Shown here: positions 25,359 to 34,692 of the stretch, one piece after another | How positions within the stretch are numbered: position 1 is the stretch's first letter | How the letters are laid out: each line of letters begins with the position of its first letter | Source: Streptomyces colonosanans | GTDB lineage: Bacteria > Actinomycetota > Actinomycetes > Streptomycetales > Streptomycetaceae | Length of the DNA stretch: 45,868 nt | Direction of reading: 5' to 3' | Assembly (NCBI RefSeq): GCF_001866645.1 | Contig: NZ_MLYP01000047.1 | Location: forward strand, 1-45,868 | The notes under the pieces: generated by a model | Database searches by the model: none | Seen by the model: only the letters and a program-made list of their open reading frames with translations | Told to the model about the DNA's origin: nothing | Made by a program: the position numbers and the translations under genes

Positions 25359-26114
25359 GTGAACGCCACCGACCGCACCCCCGCCGACCTGCTGCGATCC
25401 GCGCTCGCCGCGGATCCCGCACGCCCCTTGGTGACCTTCTACGACGACGCCACGGGTGAACGCGTCGAACTCTCCGTGGCCACCTTCGCCAATTGGGTGG
25501 CCAAGACCGCCAATCTCCTCCAGGGCGATCTCGCCGCCGAGCCCGGTGACCGGGTCGCGCTGCTGCTGCCCGCGCACTGGCAGACGGCGGTATGGCTGCT
25601 CGCGTGCGCGTCCGTGGGCGTGGTCGCCGACATCGGCGGCGACGCGGGCGCCGCCGACCTCGTCGTGAGCGGGCCCGACACGCTCGACGCGGCGCGCGCC
25701 TGCACCGGGGAACGCGTCGCTCTCGCCCTGCGCCCCCTCGGCGGCCGCTTCCCGCAGACCCCGGACGGCTTCGCCGACTACGCGGTCGAGGTACCGAGCC
25801 AGGGCGACCGCTTCCAGCCGTACGCGCCGGTCGACCCGGAGGAACCGGCCCTGATCGTCGCCGGGGCCGCGTACACGGGCGCCGAGGTCGTGGAGCGGGC
25901 CCGCGCGGACGCGCCCGCGCTCGGACTGACGGGGGCCGGGTCGAGGCTGCTGTCCGGACTGCCGTACGCCACCTGGGCGGGTCTGAGTGCCGGGTTGTAC
26001 GCGCCTCTCGCGACTGGCGGGTCCGTGGTGCTCTGCCGCCATCTGGACCGGCTGGACAAGGACGCGGTGGCCAAGCGGATCGAGAGCGAACGGGTGACCG
26101 CCACGGCTCGCTGA
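25359..26114 (+). CDS. TIGR03089 family protein, truncated AMP-binding-like
   Basis: This is 251 residues from the GTG at 25359. It resembles only the N-terminal part of acyl-CoA synthetase-like (ANL) enzymes: LVTFYDDATGERVELS, then WVAKTANLL and PGDRVALLLPAHWQT. The ATP-binding and C-terminal catalytic motifs of full-length enzymes are absent. Actinobacteria carry this family, always small, next to an LCP gene (recalled as Rv3268 beside Rv3267). Here it stands just before the first of five LCP genes. Its role is unknown, and catalysis by itself is unlikely. Confidence 0.87.
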   Translation: MNATDRTPADLLRSALAADPARPLVTFYDDATGERVELSVATFANWVAKTANLLQGDLAAEPGDRVALLLPAHWQTAVWLLACASVGVVADIGGDAGAADLVVSGPDTLDAARACTGERVALALRPLGGRFPQTPDGFADYAVEVPSQGDRFQPYAPVDPEEPALIVAGAAYTGAEVVERARADAPALGLTGAGSRLLSGLPYATWAGLSAGLYAPLATGGSVVLCRHLDRLDKDAVAKRIESERVTATAR

Positions 26115-26294
26115 GAAACCGCCGGGGTGCGGGCCGCCCGTTCGGTGGCCTGCCACGCACGTCCCGGTACTCCACCCCCTCGTGAGCGCGCCCCATCCCC
26201 CGTTCGGACCAGCATCGGCCGCCCCGGACCTCCGCCCCGGGTCATGGTCGTAGGAGCCCGACACGCTCGTACCTCGCAGGGGGTGGACCCGGCA

Positions 26295-27578
26295 GTGACG
26301 ACCAGAGGCACCCCACGACGTCCGGGTACCGCAGGCCCGCGCGCCCTCGGCCCGACCCCCGGCGCCTTTGCCGCCGGCCCCGGACTCGCCCGCCGCCGAC
26401 GCCGACGCTGGGTGCGCCGGGCCGCGCTGGGACTCGCCGTGCTCATGGCCGGGGCCGCCGGGGCCGGATGGGCCGCGTACGAGAAGCTGAACTCGAACAT
26501 CACCGCGGACGACGACGCCGCCTCCGAACTCGCCCGGCACGAGAAGGAGCGGCCCCCCGTGCTCGTGCCCGGGGCGCAGAACATCCTGCTCATCGGTTCC
26601 GACTCGCGGTCGGGTGACGGGAACGGCCGGTACGGCAGGGATTCCGGCACCCAGCGGTCCGACACCACGATCCTGCTGCACCTCGCGGCCGACCGGCGCA
26701 GCGCCACCGCCGCCTTCCTCCCCCGCGACCTCATGGTCGAGGTACCGGACTGCCGCCGGCCCGACGGCAGCCGCAGCCTGCCGGTGTTCACGATGTTCAA
26801 CCACGCCTTCGCGACCGGCGGTTCGGCCTGCTCTGTCCGTACCGTCGAGAAGCTGACGGACATCCGGGTCGACCACTACATGGTCGTCGACTTCAACGGC
26901 TTCAAGAAACTGGTCGACGCGCTCGACGGCGTCCAGGTGTGCCTGAAGGAGCCGATCGACGACAAGGACGCCAAGCTGAAGCTGCCCGCGGGCAAGGTGA
27001 CGCTCGACGGCGAGCAGGCGCTGGGCTACGTACGCGCCCGCAAGAGCCTCGGCGACGGCAGCGACACCGAACGGATGGAGCGCCAGCAGCGCTTTCTCGG
27101 AGCGCTCGTCAGCAAGGTGCACAGCAATGACGTCCTGCTGAATCCCGTGAAGCTGTATCCGGTGCTGGACGCGGCCACCTCGTCCCTCACCACGGACCCG
27201 GGTCTGGCGAGCCTGCGCGGACTCTACGGACTTGTCCACGGATTGGGAGACCTCCCCACGAAACGCGTGCACTTCCTGACAGTGCCGCGCACGCCGTACT
27301 CCTATAACGCCAATCGCGACCAACTCGTGGAACCCGCGGCGCGGAAACTCTTCGCACGGCTGCGCATGGACCAGCCGATCGAGGTCGTGCCGGAAGTCCC
27401 GGACGGTTCCCCCTCGAAAGCCGGCAGCACGGCGCCCGGTCGCGGTAACGGGGAGGAGTCGCACGGAAACGGAAAGTCCGCCGTCGTGCGCCCCGGCATC
27501 CCCGGCGCGCACGAGTCGGGTCCCCGAACCCCGCCCACATTCCCCGGGAACACGGCCCGTTCGGATGCCTGTAGGTAA
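26295..27578 (+). CDS. LCP (LytR-CpsA-Psr) family protein 1
   Basis: This is 427 residues from the GTG at 26295 (MTTRGTPRRP). The preceding sequence to 26127 is open but not conserved. A basic cytosolic stretch (1-42) precedes one membrane helix (43-61). The LCP domain (about 94-330) has NILLIGSDSR, RSDTTILL and FLPRDL (R and D near 144-145), with MVVDFNGF and GEQALGYVRAR. LCP proteins move polyprenyl-phosphate-linked glycopolymers onto peptidoglycan at the outer membrane face. There is no LytR_C domain; the tail is Pro/Gly-rich. It is 180 bp after the TIGR03089 gene. Confidence 0.92.
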   Translation: MTTRGTPRRPGTAGPRALGPTPGAFAAGPGLARRRRRRWVRRAALGLAVLMAGAAGAGWAAYEKLNSNITADDDAASELARHEKERPPVLVPGAQNILLIGSDSRSGDGNGRYGRDSGTQRSDTTILLHLAADRRSATAAFLPRDLMVEVPDCRRPDGSRSLPVFTMFNHAFATGGSACSVRTVEKLTDIRVDHYMVVDFNGFKKLVDALDGVQVCLKEPIDDKDAKLKLPAGKVTLDGEQALGYVRARKSLGDGSDTERMERQQRFLGALVSKVHSNDVLLNPVKLYPVLDAATSSLTTDPGLASLRGLYGLVHGLGDLPTKRVHFLTVPRTPYSYNANRDQLVEPAARKLFARLRMDQPIEVVPEVPDGSPSKAGSTAPGRGNGEESHGNGKSAVVRPGIPGAHESGPRTPPTFPGNTARSDACR

Positions 27579-27816
27579 AGCGCATACCAAGCCTGGGAAC
27601 AACTGACCTAAGAACTCTCCGAGAAATCAGGCGGATTGCCCAGTTGTAGGGGAGTGGAATGTGTCACCGTCGTCGCTTGACGCCGAACGGGGCGGATAGT
27701 GTGAGCGATCCGGTGCCACACCCGTCAGGTCCCTCCTGGGTCACGCACTGGTGGAAGAGACCGGGCGCCTCGAGGGGGAGGGCGCCGCGTGGCCCCGACG
27801 GAGGATTCGGACAACC

Positions 27817-29565
27817 GTGGACGCGCAAGGCCGTGGGCGGGCGGACAATGTCGATCCCGCAGACCAGTGGGTGCTCAACCCGAACACCGGTGAATACGAA
27901 CTGCGACTACCCCCTTCCGCACCGCAGTCGGCCCTGCCCAAGCCGCGGCGGGGGGCTCGCGCCGGAACCGCGCAGGGGGGCACGCGCACGCCGTCGGGCT
28001 CACGGCGCCGGGCTCCGGAGAAGCCGGTCCCGGACACCGTCCCGGGACCGCGCCGCCGCCGGGGGGCGCCCGAGGAGCCGCCGCCGACACGGCGCCGGGG
28101 GCGCACAAAACCCAAGAAGGGCAAGGCGAAGAAGATATTGCTGTGGACCGGCGGCAGTATGGCCTTCGTCCTGGTCGCGGCCGCCGGTGCCGGTTACTTC
28201 TACCTCAAGCAACTCGAGGGAAACGTCACGACGATGGACGTCGGCGGCGCCGCCAAGGACAGCTTCAGCAAGGACGAAGCCTTCAACATCCTGATCATCG
28301 GCACCGACAAACGCACCGGCAAGGGCAACGAGGGCTACGGCGACAAGGGCAGCGTCGGCCACGCCGACACCAACATCCTGCTGCACGTCTCCAAGGACCG
28401 TACGAACGCGACCGCGCTGAGCATCCCGCGCGACCTGATCGTCGACGACATCCCCGACTGCCCGACCAAGCAGCCGGACGACTCCACCAAGGTCATCCCC
28501 GGCTCGCAGAGGGTCCGCTTCAACGAGAGTCTCGGCCAGGACGGCCGCGACCCGGGCTGCACGATGCGCACGGTCAAGGAACTCACCGGCATCGCGCCCG
28601 ACCACTTCATGATGGTCGACTTCAACGCCGTGAAGACGCTGACCACGGCGGTGGGCGGGGTCGAGGTCTGCGTGGCCAAGGACATCGACGACCCGAAGTC
28701 TCACCTCAAGTTGTCCAAGGGGACGCACCCGATCGAGGGCGAGCAGGCCCTCGCCTTCCTGCGCACCCGGCACAGCTTCGGCAACATGGGCGACCTGGAC
28801 CGCATCAAGGCGCAGCAGCAGTTCCTCGGCTCGCTGGCCCGCAAGATGACCTCCGGTGACACCCTCACCGACCCCGTCAAGCTGTTCGATCTGGCGAACG
28901 CCGCCACCAAGGCGCTCACCGTCGACCGCGGCATCCACGCGGTGAGCACGCTCAAGGACGTGGCCCTGGAGCTGAACAAGGTGCCGCCGAAGAACCTCAC
29001 TTTCGTGACCGTGCCGGTGCGCGACAACCCGGCCGAAAAGGTCCCTGTGACGGTCGTCGTCGACCAGGCCCAGGCTCCCGCGGTCTTCGACGCGATCAGG
29101 AACGACGTCTCCTTCACCGAGGTGAAGAAGAAGGAGAAGGCCCAGAAGGACGCCGCGGCCGCCCGCCTCAAGGGCTCCCGCTCGGCCGCCTCCGACATCC
29201 GCGTCGACATCTACAACGGCGGCGCCAAGACCGGCAGCGCGCAGACGACGCTCAACTGGCTGCAGAACCAACAGGGCGTGCTCAAGTCCAGCCAACTCGG
29301 CAACGCGCCCGAGAACATCGACAAGACGACCCTCGAGTACTCCCCCGACCAGGCCGATCAGGCACGCAAGCTGGCGGACATCATGGGGTTGCCCGGATCC
29401 GCGCTGAAGCCGGGCGAGAGCGAGACCAACTCCCAGGGCCTGCCGGCGATGAAGCTGACTCTGGGCCGGGACTTCAAGGATGCGGGCATACCGCTCACCG
29501 CTCCGAAGAAGGCGCCGGATGTCAACGGGAAGTCCACGGCGGACAAGGTCACCTGCGCCTCGTAG
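27817..29565 (+). CDS. LCP (LytR-CpsA-Psr) family protein 2, with LytR_C domain
   Basis: This is 582 residues from the GTG at 27817 (MDAQGRGRADNVD), 12 bases after GGAGG. The frame opens further upstream at 27751, but the conserved N-terminus DPADQWVLNPNTGEYELRLP starts here. A long basic, proline-rich cytosolic region (to about 106) precedes one membrane helix (107-128) and the LCP domain (about 155-390) with NILIIGTDKRTG, GHADTNILL and SIPRDL. A C-terminal LytR_C domain starts near 460 (IRVDIYNGGAKTG). It probably attaches wall glycopolymers to peptidoglycan. It is the second of three same-strand LCP genes in a row. Confidence 0.93.
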   Translation: MDAQGRGRADNVDPADQWVLNPNTGEYELRLPPSAPQSALPKPRRGARAGTAQGGTRTPSGSRRRAPEKPVPDTVPGPRRRRGAPEEPPPTRRRGRTKPKKGKAKKILLWTGGSMAFVLVAAAGAGYFYLKQLEGNVTTMDVGGAAKDSFSKDEAFNILIIGTDKRTGKGNEGYGDKGSVGHADTNILLHVSKDRTNATALSIPRDLIVDDIPDCPTKQPDDSTKVIPGSQRVRFNESLGQDGRDPGCTMRTVKELTGIAPDHFMMVDFNAVKTLTTAVGGVEVCVAKDIDDPKSHLKLSKGTHPIEGEQALAFLRTRHSFGNMGDLDRIKAQQQFLGSLARKMTSGDTLTDPVKLFDLANAATKALTVDRGIHAVSTLKDVALELNKVPPKNLTFVTVPVRDNPAEKVPVTVVVDQAQAPAVFDAIRNDVSFTEVKKKEKAQKDAAAARLKGSRSAASDIRVDIYNGGAKTGSAQTTLNWLQNQQGVLKSSQLGNAPENIDKTTLEYSPDQADQARKLADIMGLPGSALKPGESETNSQGLPAMKLTLGRDFKDAGIPLTAPKKAPDVNGKSTADKVTCAS

Positions 29566-29644
29566 GTGATTCGGGGCCCTTCACTCGTCAGATCCGATGC
29601 GGCCGCGCCCGACGGGTGTACATCCCGTCGGGCGTACCGAGCGT

Positions 29645-29780
29645 CTAGTGCTGTGAAGGGAAAGGTTTGCCGGAAAGCTCGCGGCGGCCGGTGCTGGGGG
29701 CACCTCCCACGCCCTTCAGGCAGTGGGGGAACATCGCGAGGCGGAGCATCACCCGCGTACTGGACGTACTCGGGTGATGC
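29645..29780. repeat. Dispersed intergenic repeat (copy 1)
   Basis: The element begins CTAGTGC and ends with the hairpin GCATCACCCG (29746-29755) / CGGGTGATGC (29771-29780), around CGTACTGGACGTACT. A second, related copy lies at the right edge of the window (from 45765). From memory, closely similar sequences recur in intergenic regions of Streptomyces genomes. It lies in the 491-bp gap between LCP genes 2 and 3. Nothing in this gap looks coding. Confidence 0.7.
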
Positions 29781-29810
29781 GACAACACGGCGGTGGGGGC
29801 CCCTCCCGCG

Positions 29811-29851
29811 CTGGGGGTCCCCCCGCTCGAGCGGAGCCGAGAGTGGGGGAG
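29811..29851. repeat. Dispersed repeat, intergenic copy of the element found in the cysteine dioxygenase gene
   Basis: This segment contains GCTCGAGCGGAGCCGAGAG flanked by pairing runs of C and G. It shares 19 consecutive bases with the reverse complement of 18550-18588. It lies next to the larger repeat at 29645-29780. A frame that runs through here into LCP gene 3 encodes only repeat-derived Arg/Gly/Pro-rich sequence. Confidence 0.75.
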
Positions 29852-30056
29852 AAGCCGAGCGTGGGGGAGCCGCGCCGGGCGTCGCGAGCCGGTGAACCCT
29901 TCCGGTCACAGCACTGGTTACCGAACACGAGGTACGCGAGGCGGGACGCGAAAGGCGTACCGCCGTACGGCGAATGGTTCCGAAGGCGCGACGAGGCGCC
30001 CGGCCGGAACCACGGGAGAGACCCGTTTGTCGGGCACAGGGTGGGGAGGCAGGGAC

Positions 30057-31754
30057 TTGACGCAGAGCAATGTGCAGGGAGAGGGGGCGCGACCACATGG
30101 ACGGCAGACCGGTGAACCAGGCTGGGACGACAGTCCGTACGAGCAGAACGGCGACGGCGATCACGACGGCGACAGTGGTCCGCCATCCGCGCCGCGTGGC
30201 CACGGTCAGCACGGCGGCGGGCATCGCGGCAATGGGAACAGGAAGCGCCCACGCCGCAAACACCGCGTACTGCGCTGGTCGGCGACGGTCCTGGCGGTCG
30301 CGATACTCGGCACCGCCGGAGCCGGATACCTCTACTACCAGCACCTGAACGACAACATACGCAAGGGCGAGCGCAGCAGCGGCGACTCCAAGGCGCAGAA
30401 GTCGAAGCCGAACGCGGCCGGTCAGACGCCGGTGAACATTCTGCTGATCGGCTCCGACAGCCGTAATTCCGACGAGAACGTGGCGTTGGGCGGAAGCCGG
30501 GACAACCGCGGCAACCCGCCGCTGGCCGACGTCGAGATGCTCATCCACCTGTCCGCCGACCGCAAGAGCGCCGCCGTGGTGAGCATTCCGCGTGACACCC
30601 GGGTCGACATCCCCGAGTGCAAGGACCCGAAGACCGGCAAGAAGTACCCGAAGACCAACGTCATCATCAACGAGTCGCTGGCCCGCGGTGGCCCCGGCTG
30701 CACCCTGGCCACCTGGCAGAACCTCACCGGGATCTACATCGACCACTGGATGACGGTCGACTTCGCGGGCGTGGTGAAGATGGCCGATGCCGTCGGCGGC
30801 GTCGACGTCTGCGTGAACCAGAACGTGTGGGACCGCCCACACCAGGGTGTGCCCGGGGGCTCAGGCCTGAAGATGACGGCCGGTACGAAGAAGGTCAAGG
30901 GCAAGCAGGCCCTGCAGTGGCTGCGCACCCGGCACGCCTGGGGCAGTGACCTGCTGCGGGCCAGGGCTCAGCACATGTATCTGAACTCGTTGATCCGCAC
31001 GCTGAAGAGCCAGAACGCCTTCACCGACAGCGGCCGGCTGATGAACCTGGCCGAGGCGGGCACGCAGTCGCTGCAGGTCTCCGAGGAGATCGGCACGGTC
31101 AAGAAGCTGTACAACCTGGCCATGCAGCTCAAGACGGTCCCGACGAACCGCATCACCATGACGACGATGCCCAACGTCAAGGACCCGCAGAACGACGACC
31201 ATGTGATCCCGGACGGCGCCGACGCCGAGAAGATCTGGCGGATGCTCCGCGACGACGTGCCTTTCGATGACAAAGGCACGACGCCGGCCCCGAAGAAGAC
31301 GACGAGTGGGAGCGAGGAGACCAAGGCGCCCTCGCTCGCGGCCGACCGGCTGGGTGTGGTGGTGCAGAACGCCACCGGGACGTCCACGCAGGCTCCGGTG
31401 GGCGGCCGGGCGGGCGAGATCAGCCGGGTGCTCGTGGAGAAGGGCTTCGACAGGGCGGTGCGCGACAGGGCGGGGGCACTGTCGGAGGATCAGACGGTCG
31501 TGCGCTATCCGAGCGCGGACTTGGAGGGCGATGCCCGGAGCGTCGCCAAGGCGCTGGGTATTCCCATGAGTTCAGTAATGAAGTCGACCGACGTGTCGGG
31601 CGTCACCGTCGTCGTGGGTTCCGACTGGCGTACGGGCACGAGCTACCCGAAGCAGTCCCCGCTGAAGGCCGGGGACCTCCCCAGCAACTCCGACGCCATC
31701 AACGGCTCGGACACCGGCCAGTGCATGGACGTGTACAAGCCCTACCGGTGGTAG
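30057..31754 (+). CDS. LCP (LytR-CpsA-Psr) family protein 3, with LytR_C domain
   Basis: This is 565 residues from a TTG at 30057, seven bases after GGAGG. A polar Gly/His/Asp-rich N-terminus (1-70) precedes one membrane helix (72-93) and the LCP domain (about 120-345) with NILLIGSDSRNSDENV, VEMLIHLSADRKS and SIPRDTRVDIP. A LytR_C domain starts near 430 (LGVVVQNATGTS). The function is as for the other paralogues, wall glycopolymer attachment. The first 88 codons of the upstream open frame are repeat sequence, so the TTG is preferred. It is followed by two strong hairpins. Confidence 0.93.
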   Translation: MTQSNVQGEGARPHGRQTGEPGWDDSPYEQNGDGDHDGDSGPPSAPRGHGQHGGGHRGNGNRKRPRRKHRVLRWSATVLAVAILGTAGAGYLYYQHLNDNIRKGERSSGDSKAQKSKPNAAGQTPVNILLIGSDSRNSDENVALGGSRDNRGNPPLADVEMLIHLSADRKSAAVVSIPRDTRVDIPECKDPKTGKKYPKTNVIINESLARGGPGCTLATWQNLTGIYIDHWMTVDFAGVVKMADAVGGVDVCVNQNVWDRPHQGVPGGSGLKMTAGTKKVKGKQALQWLRTRHAWGSDLLRARAQHMYLNSLIRTLKSQNAFTDSGRLMNLAEAGTQSLQVSEEIGTVKKLYNLAMQLKTVPTNRITMTTMPNVKDPQNDDHVIPDGADAEKIWRMLRDDVPFDDKGTTPAPKKTTSGSEETKAPSLAADRLGVVVQNATGTSTQAPVGGRAGEISRVLVEKGFDRAVRDRAGALSEDQTVVRYPSADLEGDARSVAKALGIPMSSVMKSTDVSGVTVVVGSDWRTGTSYPKQSPLKAGDLPSNSDAINGSDTGQCMDVYKPYRW

Positions 31755-31775
31755 TCGGCCGACCGACATGACACG

Positions 31776-31809
31776 GAGGGGCTCGCCGTCCGGCCACGGC
31801 GAGCCCCTC
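31776..31809 (+). terminator. Terminator after LCP gene 3
   Basis: GAGGGGCTCGCCG (31776-31788) pairs perfectly over 13 bp with CGGCGAGCCCCTC (31797-31809), loop eight bases. It lies 21 bases after the stop codon. Confidence 0.85.
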
Positions 31810-31921
31810 GGTCACAGACTGGGGCGGTACCGCGAACAACGGGAGCTACATCCAGATCGATTGTCGCGACCACTGCGGCTGACGACCTCCACCAGCTCCG
31901 TGTGCTGACATGCCGCTGCGA

Positions 31922-31957
31922 CATCAGCCCCGGAACACTCAGGTTCCGGGGCTGATG
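31922..31957. terminator. Strong convergent terminator, LCP gene 3 and family 2 glycosyltransferase
   Basis: CATCAGCCCCGGAAC (31922-31936) pairs perfectly over 15 bp with GTTCCGGGGCTGATG (31943-31957), loop six bases. It lies 75 bases past the glycosyltransferase stop (minus strand) and could stop transcription from either side. The remaining sequence of this 278-bp gap shows no gene. Confidence 0.85.
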
Positions 31958-32032
31958 CGTGTCCACCAGTTACCGGGGGCGCAGGCGTCGGTGCAGCGTC
32001 GACGCCCAGGGCTCTCTCAGGTATCAGACCCG

Positions 32033-33061
32033 TCAGGCCTTGCTGACGACCGCCGGCCGCCGGGACGCGATGACCCTCTTCGCCAGCGACTTCGGGCTGG
32101 TCAAAAAGCCCCAGCCCCAGGACATGTGCATGGTCGCGAGGGCAACGGGGATCTGCAGCCGTGCCTTCAGCGGCAGGCCCTTGCCCGCAGGGACGGAACC
32201 GAGGGCTATCGCCGCGAGGTAGCCGCCGGGTACCACGAAGCCCCACGGGGTCAGCGCCGCGCCCGCCACGACGCCCGCCGCGATCGCGCAGACCGCGGTC
32301 GGCGGGGCGAGGTAGCGCAGGTTGATGGAGCCTTCGTGGTAGCGGGCGACGACGTGCCGCCAACGGCCGTAGTCCTTGTACTGCTTGGCCAGCGCCTTGA
32401 CCGACGGCCTCGGCCGGTACGACACCTTCAGCTCGGGCGAGAACCAGATGAGACCGCCCGCCTCGCGGATGCGGAAGTTGAGCTCCCAGTCCTGGGCGCG
32501 GATGAACTCCTCGTTGTAGCCGCCCTGTTGCTCCAGCGCCTCACGCCGGAAGACACCGAGGTAGACGGTCTCCGCCGGACCGGCCTCGCCGCCGGTGTGG
32601 AACGCAGCGTTCCCGACACCGATCTTCGAGGTCATGGCGGCGGCGACCGCGTGCTCCCAGTCAGTCTCGCCCTCGGCGTGCATGATGCCGCCGACGTTCT
32701 GCGCGCCGGTCTCCTCCAGGAGACGTACGGCGGTCGCGATGTAGTTCGGCGAGAGCATGCCGTGGCCGTCGACGCGGACCACGATCGGGTGGCGGGATGC
32801 CTTGATCGCGGCGTTGAGCGCGGCGGGCGTGCGGCCGGTCGGGTTCGGGACCGTGTGCACACGCGGGTCCTCACGGACCAGCTCGGCCGCGATCTCGTCC
32901 GTGCGGTCCATGGAGGGACCGAGGGCGATCACCACCTCCATCTCGCCGCCGTACTCCTGGGCGAGGATCGCAGTTACGGCCCCGCGCAGATGCCGCTCCT
33001 CGTCGAGGACGGGCATGATCACGGACACGGCGGGGAGCTGCACGTCGGACTTGGCGTTCAT
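32033..33061 (-). CDS. Glycosyltransferase family 2 protein, ExoA-like
   Basis: This is 342 residues. The GT2 domain starts at VSVIMPVLDEERHLRGAV (12-29); VVRVDGHGMLS carries the DxD-like metal motif, and RAQDWELNFRIREAGG the downstream acidic acceptor region. The C-terminal 100 residues include hydrophobic segments, probably membrane helices near 255-290, as in ExoA-type succinoglycan transferases. It should add a sugar to a lipid-linked oligosaccharide on the inner face. It sits between LCP genes 3 and 4 on the opposite strand, divergent from LCP gene 4 (125 bp). The sugar is not predictable. Confidence 0.92.
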   Translation of the reverse strand: MNAKSDVQLPAVSVIMPVLDEERHLRGAVTAILAQEYGGEMEVVIALGPSMDRTDEIAAELVREDPRVHTVPNPTGRTPAALNAAIKASRHPIVVRVDGHGMLSPNYIATAVRLLEETGAQNVGGIMHAEGETDWEHAVAAAMTSKIGVGNAAFHTGGEAGPAETVYLGVFRREALEQQGGYNEEFIRAQDWELNFRIREAGGLIWFSPELKVSYRPRPSVKALAKQYKDYGRWRHVVARYHEGSINLRYLAPPTAVCAIAAGVVAGAALTPWGFVVPGGYLAAIALGSVPAGKGLPLKARLQIPVALATMHMSWGWGFLTSPKSLAKRVIASRRPAVVSKA

Positions 33062-33186
33062 AGGGGGCTCACGTTACCGCGAACGGGGGACACGGGTGCG
33101 CGCCGCCCGGGCGCCGCCGAGGGCCGCAGATCGTATCGGCCTACGGTGCTCGCGGATTTACGCCCAGCTCAGCGGAGGTCTCCCCC

Positions 33187-34656
33187 GTGCCCACGACGAC
33201 CCGCCCGCCCGCGCGCCCCCAGCCGGTCCGTCGCTCCCCCGGGCGGCGGCTGCCCATCCGGAAGAAGTCCGGCTGGGCCACGCGGGCAGTCACCACGTTC
33301 TCCGTGGTGGTCCTCGCCGCGGCCGGCATCGGGCACGCGGTGATCACCAGCCTGGACAAGGACATCGCCCGGATCGACCCCTTCAAGGACATGAAGAATC
33401 GTCCCGCCGCGGGCCACGGCATGAACGTGCTGCTGGTCGGCACCGACGGACGGGACCGGATCACGGACGAGGACCGGCAGAAGTACCGTCTCGGGGGTGT
33501 CCCCTGCCACTGCACGGACACGATCATGATCGTGCACATCTCGGCGGACCGGGACCGGGCCAGCGTCGTGAGTCTGCCGCGTGACTCGTACGCGGAGGTG
33601 CCGGCGCACACCGACCGGACGACCGGACAGCAGCACGGCCCCCACCCGATCAGGCTGAACGCGGCGTACGCGGAGGGCGGCCCGAACCTGACCGTTCGCA
33701 CGATCGAGGACATGACGCACGTCAAGATCGACCACTATGTGGAGGTCGACTTCATCAGCTTCATGAAGACCGTGGACGTGCTCGGCGGCGTCCGGATCTG
33801 CACGACGCAGCCGATGACGGACTCCTACACCGGGCTCGATCTGACCGCGGGCACCCATCTGCTCGGCGGCGGACAGGCACTGCAGTACGTACGGTCCCGG
33901 CACATCGACGGGGCCTCCGACCTGGGCCGGATGCAGCGGCAGCAGAGGTTCGTGGCGGCGTTGCTCGACCAGGCGACGTCGTCAGGAGTGCTGCTCAACC
34001 CGATGAAGTTCCGGGACATGGCGCAGGCCGTGCTCGGCTCGGTGCGGGCCGACCAGGGCCTCGGGGCGGACGAGCTGCTCGACCTGGGCCGGGCGATGCG
34101 GCACTTCACGCCGCGCTCGTCCGAGTTCACGACCGTGCCGATCGAGCAGATGGACTACGAGGTCAAGGGCCTCGGTTCCACGGTGAAGTGGGACGAGACG
34201 AAGGCGAGCACGCTCTTCCGGTCACTGCGCGACGACAAGCCGCTCGCCCCGCCCCGGCCGAGGGAGCAGGGCCCGGCCGCGGTGCCCGTGGATGTGGCCC
34301 CGCAGCAGATCCAGGTGAAGGTGGAGAACGGGACGGGCGAGGAGAGACTCGGCAAGCGCGTGGCCGACGCGCTCGCCGCCACCGGGTTCAGAACCACGGG
34401 GAAGCCGGCGAACGCGCCGGACCGCACCGTCCGGCACACGGTGATCGTCTACGACCCTCGCTGGGACCGGTCGGCGAAGTCCCTGGCGGCGGCCTTGCCA
34501 GGCAGCGAACTGCGCCGAGCTTCCGGGCAGGGGCCGACGCTGAAGGTGATCGCGGGGACGGACTTCACACAGGTGCAGCGGGTGAAGGCGGCGGAACCGC
34601 AGGGGTCCCAGGGTCCGCAGCAGGTGCTGACCGGGGACCAAGTGGTGTGCTCCTAG
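33187..34656 (+). CDS. LCP (LytR-CpsA-Psr) family protein 4, with LytR_C domain
   Basis: This is 489 residues from the GTG at 33187, preceded by GGAGG. A short basic, proline-rich N-terminus precedes one membrane helix (33-55). The LCP domain (about 78-310) has MNVLLVGTDGRDRITDED, TIMIVHISADRDRAS and SLPRDS, plus QALQYVRSRHIDGASD. A LytR_C domain starts near 375 (IQVKVENGTGEERL). It is a membrane-anchored glycopolymer-transfer protein. It ends 36 bp before the convergent thioesterase gene. Confidence 0.93.
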   Translation: MPTTTRPPARPQPVRRSPGRRLPIRKKSGWATRAVTTFSVVVLAAAGIGHAVITSLDKDIARIDPFKDMKNRPAAGHGMNVLLVGTDGRDRITDEDRQKYRLGGVPCHCTDTIMIVHISADRDRASVVSLPRDSYAEVPAHTDRTTGQQHGPHPIRLNAAYAEGGPNLTVRTIEDMTHVKIDHYVEVDFISFMKTVDVLGGVRICTTQPMTDSYTGLDLTAGTHLLGGGQALQYVRSRHIDGASDLGRMQRQQRFVAALLDQATSSGVLLNPMKFRDMAQAVLGSVRADQGLGADELLDLGRAMRHFTPRSSEFTTVPIEQMDYEVKGLGSTVKWDETKASTLFRSLRDDKPLAPPRPREQGPAAVPVDVAPQQIQVKVENGTGEERLGKRVADALAATGFRTTGKPANAPDRTVRHTVIVYDPRWDRSAKSLAAALPGSELRRASGQGPTLKVIAGTDFTQVQRVKAAEPQGSQGPQQVLTGDQVVCS

Positions 34657-34692
34657 GAGAGCGGGCCACCAGGCCGGGTACGTGCGGCGCCC

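Noticed and set aside
29793..30056. An 88-codon N-terminal extension of LCP gene 3
   Set aside because: The extension is made of dispersed repeat sequence. The TTG at 30057 has a perfect GGAGG seven bases upstream.
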